A DNA stretch of 64,000 nucleotides from contig CM043960.1 of NCBI GenBank assembly GCA_014529385.2, positions 28,425,396 to 28,489,395 of the forward strand, read 5' to 3'. The stretch comes from Adiantum capillus-veneris (lineage: Eukaryota; Streptophyta; Polypodiopsida; Polypodiales; Pteridaceae). A program made the position numbers and the translations under genes. Under the pieces are notes generated by a model, which was not told where the DNA came from, ran no database searches, and saw only the letters and a list, made by a program, of their open reading frames with translations. Of this stretch, positions 11,035-23,144 are shown one piece after another. Positions within the stretch are counted from its first letter, which is position 1. Every line of letters begins with the position of its first letter.

Positions 11035-11968
11035 TGTTAGAAGTTGAACACACCCTACGGAAAATGACTGCTCGGCGGATAATTATTTTTTGTAATTATT
11101 CATTTATTGAGAAAACCCGACATTTCACCTTTGTAAATATTGGAGCTTACAGAAGTTTCCAGATTGTATCCCAGTTTTGACATTTAGATTGAGTAGATGA
11201 TTAAATTGGAACTTTAGGGTTTGAAATTGTAAGGTATTTATACCACTTTTTGACCTTAATGAAAAAAACCTTTGTCGTTTTAAAAAGTTTGAAGTCTGTG
11301 AGTGAGTGTACTATGTACGAGAGAGAGTGAGAGCTTCATCTTGACACTACGCACGCACCGATGATCGGAATCGAGTGCGGAGAAGTGCAACATGTTTCCC
11401 TCGACAAGAGCTATGCGCCAATACCTACATTGCGCACGTACGGTCCGGTTTTGCGAGCTCAACCTACGAACTTCATCTGGTGATTCGGTGAGCATACGTT
11501 ATCCGTTTTTGTATTACAGCATATCCACGTGTTCACATTGATGGTAGAGCTACACATTAGGCACTTTAGTTTTCGAAAATGATGACCTGCAAATTTCGAA
11601 CAAACATCCTACGTGATTTTGCACTCGGTGTTTTGGGTTGGGATTTTGGTTCATAGACCTTAGGGAAAGCGACCTATTGGTGTTAGTAGGGTCTCCTTCA
11701 ATTTCTGTGGCGTTTTGAGATTGTTTGATGGATATTCGTCTCTATAAAGCGTTGTAGGAAGTTTCCTCTTATGCACTCCTGAAGGCTGTAGCTTAGACAT
11801 TTGGGTAGAGACCTCTGTAGGAATTAGTTAGGAGTCGGTCTACGAGTGTAGGTCGACACCCTATGCTTGCTTCCACGTGCCTGCGGGTTGAGCTTTGTAT
11901 TTAGCTGACAAATCTTGTTAGGTGAGTTCTCATTGTGCTGACGTCCGCCGCGGCGTATCCGTCCAACA
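11035..11968 (+). repeat. G 5' LTR
   Basis: 934 bp, TGTTAG to CCAACA. It differs from the 3' LTR at about one base in twenty over the first 300 bp by eye, many of them C/T or G/A, so the insertion is not recent. A TATA-like GGTATTTATACC lies near 11232. The half-site CATCCTACGTG of the G palindrome occurs near 11605. Confidence 0.93.
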
Positions 11969-11988
11969 TTGGCGCCGCTGCCGGGGAC
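11969..11988 (+). promoter_or_regulatory. Primer binding site, tRNA-Asp type
   Basis: TTGGCGCCGCTGCCGGGGAC abuts the LTR. Plant tRNA-Asp(GUC) ends in a sequence complementary to TGGCGCCGTTGCCGGGGA; there is one mismatch here (GCTG for GTTG). This primer is common in Athila-type elements. Confidence 0.85.
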
Positions 11989-12961
11989 GAACACCCTAGG
12001 TAGGTGACCGAGACTAGTCCTTGAGGATAGGGAGTCTTTGGCGTGCCAAGAGTCTCGTGTTACATTTAGATAGGATCAGAGGGTGGAGGACTCTCTAAGT
12101 CTTAGAGGGAGTCTAGGGAGCGTGTGGCTGGCCTAGATCCTTTGAGTTAGGTAGATTTAGGTAGAGTGAGATAGTTTTAGGTATTAGTTGAGTTGATGAG
12201 TAGGAGTTGGAGTGGTAGAAGCGGTGAGAGGAGAGCTTGAAAGTCCGAAGAGGCCAGGAAGCAACCAAAACACCATTATCACCGTTTCACATGATTAGTA
12301 GGAGTAGAGTAAGTAGGACATCATGATTCAGGATCTAGAGCACTTCATGCATGTATACTTGCTTGTTAGTTTCATCACAAGGTTGTAAAAGACGCAAAAG
12401 TGTGTTTGAAAGCTTAAGTGAAGTCCAAAAGTTTCTGTAGGTGTTTCTGATAGAGCTGCAAAGAATTAGGAGCATTTCTGTCAGGAAAAAAATAAATTTT
12501 AAGCTAGGAGACATCCTACGCGTAGGATGTCTACAAGCTAATCTGGTGGAAATTTTGGAATTTTTGGTTGATCAGTGTGTTCAGAAGGTAGGTTTTACCT
12601 TATTCTCACAGGAAAGTGGAAATTTGACCATATCTTGACAGGATAAGGCCAGATAGGCAGAAATTGCCAGACATCCTACCCAAATTGTGCCAAGGCATTA
12701 TTTTAAGACCAAAACCATAGGATGGCTACATGAGCATGATCTGCATGACATATTAAGTGACTGAGAAAAATTTCATCTCATTTGGGTGAGAAAATTGGGT
12801 TCTGAGCAGACTTTAGCATTTTTGACTGAAAAGAGCTAGAATAACTAAAATTCGGAACTTTTGAAATCCAAACCAAGATTTAAGCATACCATTGGGTTAC
12901 TGGCATCAAGGGGGACCTGTGGAACAAGTCTGGGGTCAAACGGGCCAAAAAAACATGCTAC
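11989..12961 (+). other. G 5' leader, left part
   Basis: Non-coding. It contains a perfect 24-bp palindrome at 12509-12532 (half-site AGACATCCTACG), a single half-site near 12669, and half of another palindrome at its right end, where B inserted. Confidence 0.7.
12509..12532. repeat. Perfect 24-bp palindrome, G leader
   Basis: AGACATCCTACG followed by its exact reverse complement CGTAGGATGTCT. The same palindrome recurs in the G leader near 22439 and 22712 and four times at 34921-35816. Confidence 0.95.
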
Positions 12962-12965
12962 GCGT

Positions 12966-13909
12966 TGTGTTGTGACACGTACATAGTGGAAACTCATGCT
13001 ACAAGAGTTATCTTGTAACTTTTTATATACATAGTTATATTTCCTATAATGTACATATACATATTTAAGTATAATAATATGCTTTCTATCTCATCATATT
13101 ATTTATCTCAAGGGTAACCTATTCTTACTTTACCATCAGAAAATACTATGGGAAAAGTGTCAATAGCTCCGCCTCTTTAATGCATTATTGAAAGCATGAT
13201 TACAAAACTTTGTCAAGGATCAATGTCATGCTTTCATATGGCATGAGGTGTCCTTTGGAATCAAATGAAAGTCTAGGCTAAGGGGACGACAGGAAGATTT
13301 TTGCTGCCAGAAATGGACCCTATTTTGATGATTTTTTTACACAATGTTCCAATCCGAATTGGAAAACGATTTTAAAATGAAAGTCGTAGCTAATGAGCGG
13401 AATTTTTTGTTCATATTTTTACTTTTTTATTTGGAGCCACGGTTGAAGAGATATGATGAAACTACTGGACCCCAGTTTTCCCACATCATGCAGGGACAGC
13501 TCATTTCCAACTTTTTCAGTTTGTGTTCACACTGGCTCTTCTCTTCTTGTGTAAACCCTTGGGGGTTCCCTTCACCTATAAAATGGGACCTCTTCTTCCT
13601 TGAGAACCACTCAAGCATTCAAGCCATTGATGAGATGAATTCATGAGGGAGTGAGTAGTAATGCCATAACCATTAACAGAAGCCTACGCCTACACTTTCT
13701 CCTAGAGGAAGACTAGTCATTCTTGCACGCAATCCTTGGAAGATCAACTCTAATCAAAGAAGGTCTTGGACTTGGCGTACCAGTCAAAGTTGAATTCTTC
13801 CCTCTTCTTCTCTCTCCATCAATAATGGTGCCAAAGGGTTTCTCAAGTAAGATGTGTTCTACATTGATGTTTTCTTGATTTCTTATTATTTTCTTTTTCA
13901 TCTCTAATC

Positions 13910-13942
<33 letters not shown>

Positions 13943-14832
13943 CTCGTCTCCTTAACCAAACCTATCTCTCTCTCTCTTAGTAATTCATCCTCTCTACAAA
14001 TTTTAGGTTCTCCTTGCTACAGGTACATCTCTCCCCGCAGTATCCTTATTGCCTACGATCAAGAATAGGGATTGGGAGGGAAACTCTCTTCTCTTCTGTT
14101 CCCTTCTCTTCTCTCATATCTACATTTTTCACATACTAGAGTTATCCTAGATAAATAATCCACATGCTGATAATTTTTATCGCTTTCACTATGTACGATC
14201 TATTAGAATTAACGTATGGATTAGCCGTAAAATACACTTTCAACAACGTATAGTGTTTCTCTTTGGCCCTCAAAGGTTCAATGAAATACTTCAACAACGT
14301 ATAGTGTTTCTCTTTGGCCCTGAAAGGCTCAATGAAATACTTCTATCACCGGATCCCATTATACTACCTCTCATAGACTATAACTTTTCTTTTGACGTAA
14401 GCGTAGTTATCTTGCTATGAACCAAGAGGATCTGTACACACAATTAATCCCAATCACTAGACAAAATATATATATTATGGTAAGCATAAAACTACAATTC
14501 CAAAGAACAATTCGTAGCCTATTTGGTCAGCCAAGATTGAATGCCATTAACTCATCTATTAACCCTTTCATATTACCCATGATAAGATATAACCATAGCC
14601 TTGATGTTTTCATCTTTATGCTGTTTTGACATTCTGTTTTGTGTTCTTTCTTTGTGTGCGTGAGTGCAAGAGAGAAAGAGTGAGGCTTCTTTGATTTCAC
14701 TTCCTTCCAAACCTTAGTCTTCATGGCATCTATGGTTTAACTCCTTCATATAGTTTTTTTTTTTAGTTCTCTCACAAACTCTCACAGCCATAAGCTCGGT
14801 GCTTTCTTGGCTAGACCGCAAATTTCTTGATA
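12966..14832 (+). repeat. B 5' LTR
   Basis: Begins TGTGTTGTGACACG and ends near CTTGATA; the partner starts TGTCGTGCTGTGACATG and ends CTCAACA. It holds a (TA)n run near 13914-13940, two near-identical 45-bp segments around 14238 and 14292 (CAACGTATAGTGTTTCTCTT), and about 600 bp (13840-14455) absent from the 3' LTR. A TATA-like CTATAAAATGGGACC lies near 13577. Confidence 0.8.
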
Positions 14833-14912
14833 TATTTTTGGTGAACCTGACGCGAAACTGTCAAGGTGAGAGTTTGTGGGTAACCACGGGTGATCATGTT
14901 GAGCAACAGGGT

Positions 14913-16022
14913 ATGCATTTTGACCCAACAACAATTCAAATGTTTCAAGCATTTGCAATGTTCATGCAACAACAACATGCCACTGAAAGAAGGGAGATTT
15001 TAGCAACGAAGGCCATACAAGCAGTCGTTAATAGAATGGATCAGTTCAATGGCAAAGATGTAACCAAGTACTTACAGGAGTATGTGAAGGAGATAGAGTT
15101 GCATCGCATGTCAGAAGGTGAGATGATTCAAAGATTTGAGCTAGTTGTTGCTCCAAAAATTAAAGAATATGTTAGGGGAATTAAAGATGGGCATGAGAGA
15201 AATTGGGAAGAACTCAAAGTAGCTTTAAATGAGGAATATTTCATGGAGGACTTTAAGAGAGTGACCAAAAGGACATTCTTAGAATTGGTAGTCAAGCCAA
15301 AGCAAGGACTATCAATAATAGAGCTACTTAGGGAATTTGAGCGGCGCTATGCACAACTCACCAAGATAGAAAGGGCCACACTAGATGCAGAGAAGACAGA
15401 TCTTTTCTTACAAGCTGCAGGTAAAGAGTTTCAAGAAAATTTGGAGCTTCTTCTTGAAGATAAAGATGCTGAGCAAGGACTAAAGACCGACTGGAATGAG
15501 GTTGAAGGTGCTGTCTCACTGCTTGCCAAACGACAAAGAAGAAGGGACAAGATGGTAGTAAACACTACAAGTCCTTCCACCTCAACTCTTGACAAAATGG
15601 TAAAGCCTACTTTTATCGCTGCGAAGTTTGATGAGTCCATGCTAGATGAGCTTGTGAAGGGAATGCGTGACTTGAAGGTGAAGCTTGCAAATCTTGAAGA
15701 AAAAGGCCAACCGTCAGGGCCACTTTCAAGGAAAAGACAACAGCCCAAAGAAGGGTTTGTTAATAGATGTATTTGGTGTGATAGTACAAATCATGTAAGA
15801 AGGTATTGTGATGATTTTAGTGATGCTTTGTCAAAAGAAGTTGTCTTTTTTAAGGATGGTAAAATCCACTTAAGAGAGACAGGTCTACCCTTGAGAACTA
15901 ACTTTGGGAAGGGGGGAATGCAAACCTTAGTTGAAGATATGGAAACTAAGCATGCCACCTCTTCAGTTGAGGCAGCTACTTATGGAGTAAAAATTGAGCA
16001 TCTTAGTGAGATGAAGAGGTGA
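14913..16022 (+). pseudogene. B gag
   Basis: The frame is open from 14799, but that ATG lies inside the LTR, so the in-frame ATG at 14913 (MHFDPTTIQMFQAF) is the better start, giving about 370 codons. The gag core is typical: RMDQFNGKDVTKYLQEY, HRMSEGEMIQRFELV, YAQLTKIERATLD. The C-terminal zinc knuckle CIWCDSTNHVRRYC (C-x2-C-x4-H-x4-C) is intact, followed by VVFFKDGKIHLRET and NFGKGGM. This gag core is uninterrupted, but the pol that follows is broken. Confidence 0.85.
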
Positions 16023-16590
16023 GTGACCATCATGGTCAAATTTGGCCAAATGTCATGCAATTAGATAAAAAGGGAAAGCTTACAAAAGAGATTCTACATG
16101 AAGCAGGTGATTGCATACGTCTAGAAACAGGATGGAATGATCCAGTGGACTCATTGTCAGTGCATGCCTACATTACAAAATGCCAACAAAATGAGGCTAT
16201 TGTAGAAGAGAAGCGCAGACGTGAGAATGATGATGAAGGACCATCAAAAAGAGCTTCTAGAAGTGGGGGAAGAAGCGACTCAATGCCTTCTCAAACACCC
16301 TCGACACAGGAGCATCTCCACCTGAAGTACTCATGGAGGAGTCTACAACAGGAAAGAATAAAGAGCCAACAAAAGGTAATACAAAAGGCCCAACTTATAA
16401 ACTACAATCTGATATTGAAGTTGCTACAGATTTAAAGAAAGTCTTAGAGGAAAGGATCTTGAATAGCAAGATTGAGTTTACTTTGGGAGAAGTTATTGGC
16501 ATTGCAAAGCGTGAATTCCACGAGGAGATCATTGACATCATCAAGAGAAAGAGGCAAACTCTTGCTAAGGTTGCTCGTCTATAGGTTGAC
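16019..16590 (+). pseudogene. B gag-pol linker
   Basis: Fragments in two frames (16019-16435 and 16333-16584): DHHGQIWPNVMQLDKKGKL, ETGWNDPVDSLSVHAYI, then EERILNSKIEFTLGEVIGIAKREFHEEI. This looks like the linker between the knuckle and protease. No catalytic motif. Frames change near 16330. Confidence 0.6.
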
Positions 16591-16764
16591 GGAGAAACCT
16601 TGAAGACACAAGGGATGCAGTTGCAAAATAAGGAGGATGATGGAGCTATGGTAGGATGCTACCAATCTAGAGAAAGAGTGAAGCAAGTGCATTTCTCAAA
16701 TGATGATGAAGAAGTTGAAGCTATTCCTAGGAGCTACTATTCACGAAGTCACTAGGCAAGGGCT

Positions 16765-17200
16765 ACTACAGAAACTTTGGTCAAGGTAGGTGATCTTGAA
16801 GAGCCATTTGTTGCCTTGATTGACCATGGTTCAAAAATAGACATAATGTCAAAGAGTCTCTACAATTAGTGCAAATGGCCGATGGACACAGATCATGGTT
16901 GGATGGTAAAAGTGGCAAACAATTCATCCGGTGAATTGTATGCAGCATGTCCAGGTGTGAAGGTGACAATAGGTGATGTAAAGATTGACCAAAACTTCTT
17001 TGTACAGGATACATCTTCATATCATCACATCCTTGGACAGCCCCACATTGTGGCAGTTCAAATGGAAACAAAGGTAATGGATGATGGTTCAGCATATGCT
17101 AGGATATGTAGCAAAGATGGTAAACGAGATGTCTAATTTCTCACAGTTTGTGTAAACCATGAAAGAAATCGTGACAACCTCAGAGAACGTCCTCTACCAA
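16765..17200 (+). pseudogene. B aspartic protease, DHG-type
   Basis: VALIDHGSKIDIMSKSLYN carries the active-site Asp with His in the usual Ser/Thr position, at about 16810-16867. A TAG stop follows at 16868, then WPMDTDHGWMVKVANNSSG, KIDQNFFVQD and YHHILGQPHIVAVQ, the flap and C-terminal part. DHGS appears to be characteristic of this lineage rather than a decay product, but I recall that only from memory of similar proteins. Confidence 0.7.
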
Positions 17201-17239
17201 AGGTGAGCAAAGAGTTTCATGATCATAGAGAAATGATGG

Positions 17240-17940
17240 GTTTTGGCCAAGTACCATTGTAAAGCGGATTGCAGAGGTAAAGAAAGAAAAAGGGTCTCGC
17301 CTGATCCAAAAATAGGTGAAACTTTTTCAACGAGCTTCTTGGTAACAAGGAATGGATCAGTATGTTTTACAAAACTTGAAGATTTGAAGAGATGTGAGAG
17401 GCAATATGTGCATAATGTACAAATAGGCATGAAAAAGAGTGGGTTGCTAGAGCCTATTAAAAATGTTTTGGGTTTGTGTGAACAAGTTTCTTTTGTAGAT
17501 ACTATGGGTGAGCTTGATGCTATAATGGGGTCTAGTTTGCATCTTGAAAATGAAGTTGTGTAATTTTGCTCTATGGAAATGTATCAAGTAATAGAAGCCT
17601 TTAAAGAAAACCAAACAGTTGGTCCAGAAGTCCATGTTGAAACTAAATACAAGAGTGTAGCAAAGAAGGTGAAACCAGTAGCTTCACCCTTACCACCCAA
17701 CAATAGGAAAAAGATTGACCGGGCTTCTTTACAACCAAGTTTGAGGAATCCTAAAAAGATTGGGCATACCTTCACAAAAGAGTCTTTCCAAGGGTTGCAG
17801 ATTGGTAGCGAGGAGTTTCTAACATGGGAGGAGACAAAGTGCTTCAAAGAAATGCTTTCAAAGCTTGGTAAGGTTTTTGCATTTGAGCCACATGAGATAG
17901 GATGCGTTGATCCTTCTATTGTAGCTCCTAGGTAATTTTC
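17240..17940 (+). pseudogene. B protease-RT spacer
   Basis: Two open blocks in one frame (17243-17563 and 17573-17935) separated by a single TAA. They contain VKPVASPLPPNNRKK and EETKCFKEMLSKLGKVFAFEPHEIG, the latter resembling the region just before RT where gypsy proteins read as 'leYkdvFa'. No enzyme motif. Confidence 0.6.
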
Positions 17941-17952
17941 ATAATACCTCAT

Positions 17953-18801
17953 GTGCCTTGGAATCTGCGGCCTATTCCGGTTCCAAAGGCTCATTTGCCA
18001 AAGTTAGTAGAGCTACTGAATGAGAAAATCAAAATGGGAATCTTGGAGCCTTCTAATGCTCCATACTCAAACAGGTGGTTCACAGTTCCAAAGAAGGATG
18101 GTTCTCTGCTCTTCATCCAAGATATGCAACCAATGAACAAGGTGACAATTAGAAATGTAGGTACAGGTCCAATTGTGGATGAGTTTGCAGAGGCGTTTGC
18201 AGGGAGGGCAATCTACTCAATGGGGGATCTCTATTTAGGGTATGATCAATTTTAGCTTGCAATCAAAAGCAGAGACTTGACAACCATGAGGACACCTTTG
18301 GGTTTGGTAAGGATGTGTACCTTGCCACAGGGAGCAACCAACTCGGTTGCACATATGATGAATGGGATGAATAAGGTCTTACGTGACTTTATTTCTCAAA
18401 TCACAATGCCTTTCATTGATGATTTGCCTATCAAAGGATGTGAAGAAAGTGACAAAGATGAAGCTTTGGATCTCAAGGGATGTCGCAGGTTTGTGGTAAA
18501 TCACATAAATGATTGTGATAAAATTTTGTCTAGGTTGGAAGAACTGAATCTTACATTGTCAGGGAAAAAGTCTATGTTTGGTGTCAATGAAGTGCTCATT
18601 GTGGAGCACATGTGCGGGCCATACGGTAGGAAACCTTGTCCAGGAAAGGTAGATGTCATCCAAAGAATGAAAGAAACATACACTAGCATCACTGAGGCTA
18701 GAAGGTTTCTGGGAGCATGTGTCTTCTATGCTATTTGGATTCCACATTATGCACATGTAGCTGATCCTCTTTATCAGTTGCTTAGAAAGAATCAAGTTTA
18801 A
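17953..18801 (+). pseudogene. B reverse transcriptase
   Basis: The RT reads MGILEPSNAPYSNRWFTVPK, KDGSLLFIQDMQPMNKVTIR, an in-frame TAG at 18253 just after GDLYLGYDQF (a glutamine codon is expected, so CAG to TAG is likely), GATNSVAHMMNGM, then MPFIDDLPIKG with both catalytic Asp. The thumb follows (EEARRFLGACVF-like TEARRFLGACVFY). It ends with a stop at 18799-18801 and a change of frame. Confidence 0.85.
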
Positions 18802-18826
18802 ATGGACAGAAGCACATGTAAAATCC

Positions 18827-20320
18827 ATGAAAAAGCTAAAGGAGTTGCTCCAGTCAGCACCAACTTTGAGAAAGGTAGACTATGAGTGTCAAAGGCCAGT
18901 AATTGTGATAGTAGACACCAGTCCTACAGGGATTGGATGGGCAATAGGGCAAGGTGACGAAGAAGGACGCAGGTATATGGTAAGATTTGGAGCAAAGGTA
19001 CTAAGTTCTCGCCAAAGAGACTATCCACAAATAAAGAGAGAGCTATGGGGTATGGTTACAGCCTTGAAAAATGGGAAAGAGTACCTAATTGGTGCATGTG
19101 TGGTTGTAGAAACAGACTGTCTACCACTTCTTGGGATGATTACAAGCTGCTCAACACTAGAAATTGCTATGTTGCGGTGGATTGCATACATTAAGTCCTT
19201 AAATCCTGAGTTTAAGCATATTGCAGGTAAAGACAATACAGTGGCAGATATGCTATCAAGGGCAAGGTATGAAGATGAGTTACTAATGATTGACGAGGGA
19301 GATGATGTAGAAACAAAGTTCTATTCTATCTCTCATCTCAAAGGTAACAATGTCTGCATGAATAACTCACTTGAATTGTTCTTGAAAGATCTTTATGAAG
19401 GTGATTGGCTTCTTGTTGGAGGCTACTTGAGTACTCTATCAAAACACGATGATTGGTCTGAACAAGAATTCAGGAGGATACGCAAGAAAGCATATGGGTA
19501 CTTTTTGAGGGATGGTTACTTGTGGAAGCATCCTAAACAAAAGGGTGCTACACCACAATGGGTTATATGTAAAAAAGAAACTCAAGTTAAGCTTATGCAA
19601 GAGTTTCATGAGAGTCCATGGGCTGGACACAGGGGTGTGTGGGAAACCTTCTCCAAGTTGAAAGAAAAATACTGGTGGAAGGGTATGTATAAAGATGTAT
19701 CTCAATTTGTAGAGTCATGTGTAACTTGTCAAATGTATTCAAATGTCCGACATCGTGATGGATTGCACCCTACATATCCACTAGCCATGCACTATAAATG
19801 GGTTGTGGATCTAGTCACAATGCCTTTAGGACTCTGGCAAATGAGGTACTTGGTTCTTTCACGAGAGGACCTAACTGGTCAGGTTGAAGGAAGAGCATTA
19901 AGAGCTAAAACCACGGAAGCTGTGTGCAAATTCCTTCTTGATGAGGTGATTTACCGTTATGGTTTTGTGGGAAAGATCACTGCAGATAGAGGTGAACTGG
20001 ATGCTGAAGAAGCAAGGGATTTCTTTTCTAGATTAGGAATCAAGCTTTCTCTTACTACAGCTTACAACCCTGAAGGCAATGGAAAGAGTGAAAGAGGGCA
20101 TCCTCCTATCATCAAAGCTTTGGCTAAGGCTTGCGAAGGAAGAGTTGGTGAATGGCCAAAACTTTTACCATATGCTTTATGGACTGATCGTACAACACAT
20201 AGCTCAGTAACTGGCTACATGCCTGTGGAGATAATGTATGGTCAAAAGCCAGTGATGCCGATTGAAGATACGATTCCCACATGGAATGCACTACCTTGGC
20301 AAGAGGGGCTTAGCAGGTAA
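18827..20320 (+). pseudogene. B RNase H and integrase
   Basis: This is a 497-codon open frame. RNase H landmarks: VIVDTSPTGIGWAIG (Asp), YPQIKRELWGMV (Glu), VVETDCLPLLG (Asp), KDNTVADMLSR (Asp). The integrase zinc finger reads HESPWAGHRGV then CVTCQMYS; the core has WVVDLVTMP (D), ITADRGELDAEEA (D) and GNGKSERGHPPI (E). All catalytic residues are present and the frame is intact, although the RT upstream is broken and out of frame. Confidence 0.88.
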
Positions 20321-20825
20321 GATCTCCTTGCATTGCGTATAAGGCAACTAGAGAGAAGACCTGGAGACATTAAGGCTACAAAAGAACGACTCAAAAATGC
20401 AAGGCTGAAAAACAAGGACTACTTTGATAAGCGACATCGGCTCAGGAGCAAAGCAATTGAAAAAGGTGACTGGGTTTTAGTATATGATAGTAGCAACACA
20501 TAGTCATGCGTAACTTTTCAAAAAGATGGTTTGGACCGTATGTTGTAAAGCATGTGCATGAAAATGCTACTTACAGCTTGTCTGAACTAGATGGTACAAA
20601 AGTAAAGATTCCCATTGCAGGAAAAAGGATCAAAATGCTTAAGAGAAGAGAAGACAATGATCCAGAAGATGTTGATGAGGAAGAAGAGTGAAACACATGT
20701 GAAGATCAAAGTGAAGATGAAGCTCTGGAATCATCCAGTGAAGAAGAAAGCAAGGAAGATGTACAAGAGGGCTGATCTTACAAAGAGACAATGTGGCACA
20801 TACCTGAGGATGTGCAGGTTTAGAG
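20321..20825 (+). pseudogene. B integrase C-terminal tail
   Basis: Continues as LALRIRQLERRPGDIK-like sequence, ending in a short open block at 20506-20690 (RWFGPYVVKHVHENATYSLSELDG), which is the typical integrase C-terminal beta barrel (GPY.V), followed by an acidic tail. A stop lies between 20318 and 20506. Confidence 0.7.
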
Positions 20826-20833
20826 GGGGTGGA
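20821..20833 (+). promoter_or_regulatory. B polypurine tract
   Basis: TAGAGGGGGTGGA lies directly before the 3' LTR start TGTCGTGC. Confidence 0.75.
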
Positions 20834-22322
20834 TGTCGTGCTGTGACATGTACATAGTGGGAACTCATGCTACAAGAGTTATCTTGTAACTTTTTAGATA
20901 CATAGTTATATTTTCTATAATGTACATATGCATATTTAAGTATAATAATATTCTTTCTATATCATCCTATTATTTATCTCAAGGGTAACCTATTCTTACT
21001 TTACCATCAGAAAATACTATGGGAAAAGCGTCAATAGCTCCACCTCTTTAACTTGGGGCAAAAAAGCATTGATTATTTATTCCTACTATCTCATTATCAT
21101 CTCACACCATAGCTAGATCCTATATCTAGGGTAAACTCCAATATATATATATATATATATATATTCTATGTATTTTTTACATTTTTCTTATATTTCTTTT
21201 TAAATAGCTACTAGGAGGGAATCAAATCCTGGTGGGACACTAGGTGGCATGATTTCAAAAATACACTTATTTTAATGCATTACTGCAAGCATGATTACAA
21301 AATTTTGTCAAGGAGCAATGTCATGCTTTCAAATTGCATGAGGTGTCCTTTGGAATCAAATGAAAGTCTAGGCTAAGGGGATCACAGGAAGACTTTTGCT
21401 GCCAGAAATGGACCCTATTTTGATGATTTTTTTACACAAGGTTCCAATCTAAATTGGAAAATGATTTTAAAATGAAAGTCGTAGCTAATGAGTGAAATTT
21501 TCTGCCCATATTTTTACTTTTTTATTTGGAGCCACGGTTGAGGAGATATGATGAAAATACTCGACCCCAGTCTACCCACATCATGCAGGGACAGCTCATT
21601 TCCAACTTTTTCAGTTTCTGTTCACACTGGCTCTTCTCTTCTTGTGTAAACCCTTGGGGGTTCCCTTCACCTATAAAATGGGACCTCTTCTTCCTTGAGA
21701 ACCACTCAAGCATTCAAGCCATTGATGAGATGAATTCATGAGGGAGTGAGTAGTAATGCCATAGCCATTAACAGAAGCCTACGCCTACACTTTCTCCTAG
21801 AGGAAGACTAGCCATTCTTGCACGCAATCCTTGGAAGATCAACTCTAATCAAAGAAGGTCTTGGACTTGGCGTACCAGTCAAAGTTGAATTCTTCCCTCT
21901 TCTTCTCTCTCCATCAATAATGGTGCCAAAGGGTTTGTCAATCACTAGACAAAATATATATATTATGGTAAGCACAAAATTACAATTGCAAAGAACAATT
22001 CGTAGCCTATTTGGTTAGCCAAAATTGAATGCCATTAACTCGTCTATTAACCCTTTTGGTATTACCCATGATACGATATGACCATAGCCTTGATGTTTTC
22101 ATCTTTGTGCTGTTTTGACATTCTCTTTTGTGTTCTTTCTTTGTGTGTGTGAGTGCAAGAGAGAAAGAGTGAGGCTTCTTTTATTGCACTTCCTTCCAAA
22201 CCCTAGTCTTCATGGTATCTATGGTTTAACTCCTTCATATAGTTTTTTTTTTTGAGTTCTCTCACAAACTCTCACAGCCATAAGCCCGGTGCTTTCCTGG
22301 CAAGACCACAAATTTCTCAACA
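20834..22322 (+). repeat. B 3' LTR
   Basis: 1489 bp. Compared with the 5' LTR it lacks about 600 bp near its middle (junction at 21937-21942) and has about 210 bp not found there (about 21052-21265, including a TA run). The rest matches closely by eye. Confidence 0.82.
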
Positions 22323-23144
22323 GCGTAGGATGTCATCTGTGTGATGTTTTTGCACTCCAAACCCAGATTTGAGCATACCAAAGTGATCAGCACCTTAAGG
22401 AGAGTCTGTGCTTTGCATTTGAAGCCGTTTTGAGAAAAAGACATGCTACGCGTAGAATATCTAAAGCAAGAAATTGAAGCCAGAAACTGACGGTGGGCAT
22501 AGCAAGGTGTTGTATAGCCTGAGGCAAGCCTCCTAGTCAATTTTGGTCCAAATTGGGGTTGATTTGACTGATCAGACCAACATCAAGCTGTCAAAAAAAA
22601 AATTTGATCCATTGACCAGCTTAGGTGGCCAAATCAAAAAGTAAAAACAGCTGTGGACTCAGCACATCAAGGGGAATCCATAGTGCAAAAATCCAGGTAA
22701 AACAGAGCAAGAGACATCCTACGTGTAGGATGTCTATTGGAGCTTAATGAAGAGAAAATTTGACTGAGGTTATACAGTGAGGTTTCATTTGACTTGAGGA
22801 TTCCATAATTTCTTTCAGAAGTGAATTTGGACCTTGTTTGACCTTTTGATGGAGCAAAGACGGAATTAAGACTTTTTCAGGTAAATTGACCAACATCCGA
22901 GGGAAGTACAATTCCAGATTAGCAGACCTAATCCAGAACATCAAAAGTGTATAAAATACAGTAGTGGTTGAGGTTAACTCTCCAGTTGTACCAATCATTA
23001 CTAAAATCATCTCTAGTGGTTAAATTCTTTGATTCGATTGCCAAAATTAAAACGCTTGTGTACAGGTATATTCAACACCAAAGCAAGAAGTTGTGCAGAA
23101 ACTGACCCTTTGCCGGGTGAGTGGCTGGATTTGTGTAAGTTGCA
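22323..23144 (+). other. G 5' leader, right part
   Basis: Non-coding continuation of the G leader. Holds the right half of the palindrome split by B (22323), an imperfect palindrome at 22439-22462 and a near-perfect one at 22712-22735 (central bases GTGT instead of GCGT). Confidence 0.7.

Larger units (their letters stand above)
12966..22322 (+). mobile_element. Element B: Ty3/gypsy retrotransposon nested in G
   Basis: Related LTR sequences at 12966-14832 and 20834-22322 bound a gag-PR-RT-RH-INT region. The flanks share GCGT (12962-12965 and 22323-22326), and joining them restores one G palindrome, ATGCTACGCGTAGGATGTC. The lineage differs from A and G: protease box DHGS, gag knuckle CIWCDSTNHVRRYC, and pol spread over several frames with stops. 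It inserted after G, since it interrupts G's leader. Confidence 0.88.

Noticed and set aside
11280..11495. Minus-strand ORF in the G LTR, repeated at 39741-39956
   Set aside because: It occurs in both LTRs only because the LTRs are copies; there is no known domain and it lies antisense to the element.
14833..14860. Primer binding site of B (GGTGAACCTGACGCGAAAC)
   Set aside because: It is in the right place, but I cannot match it to the 3' end of a tRNA.
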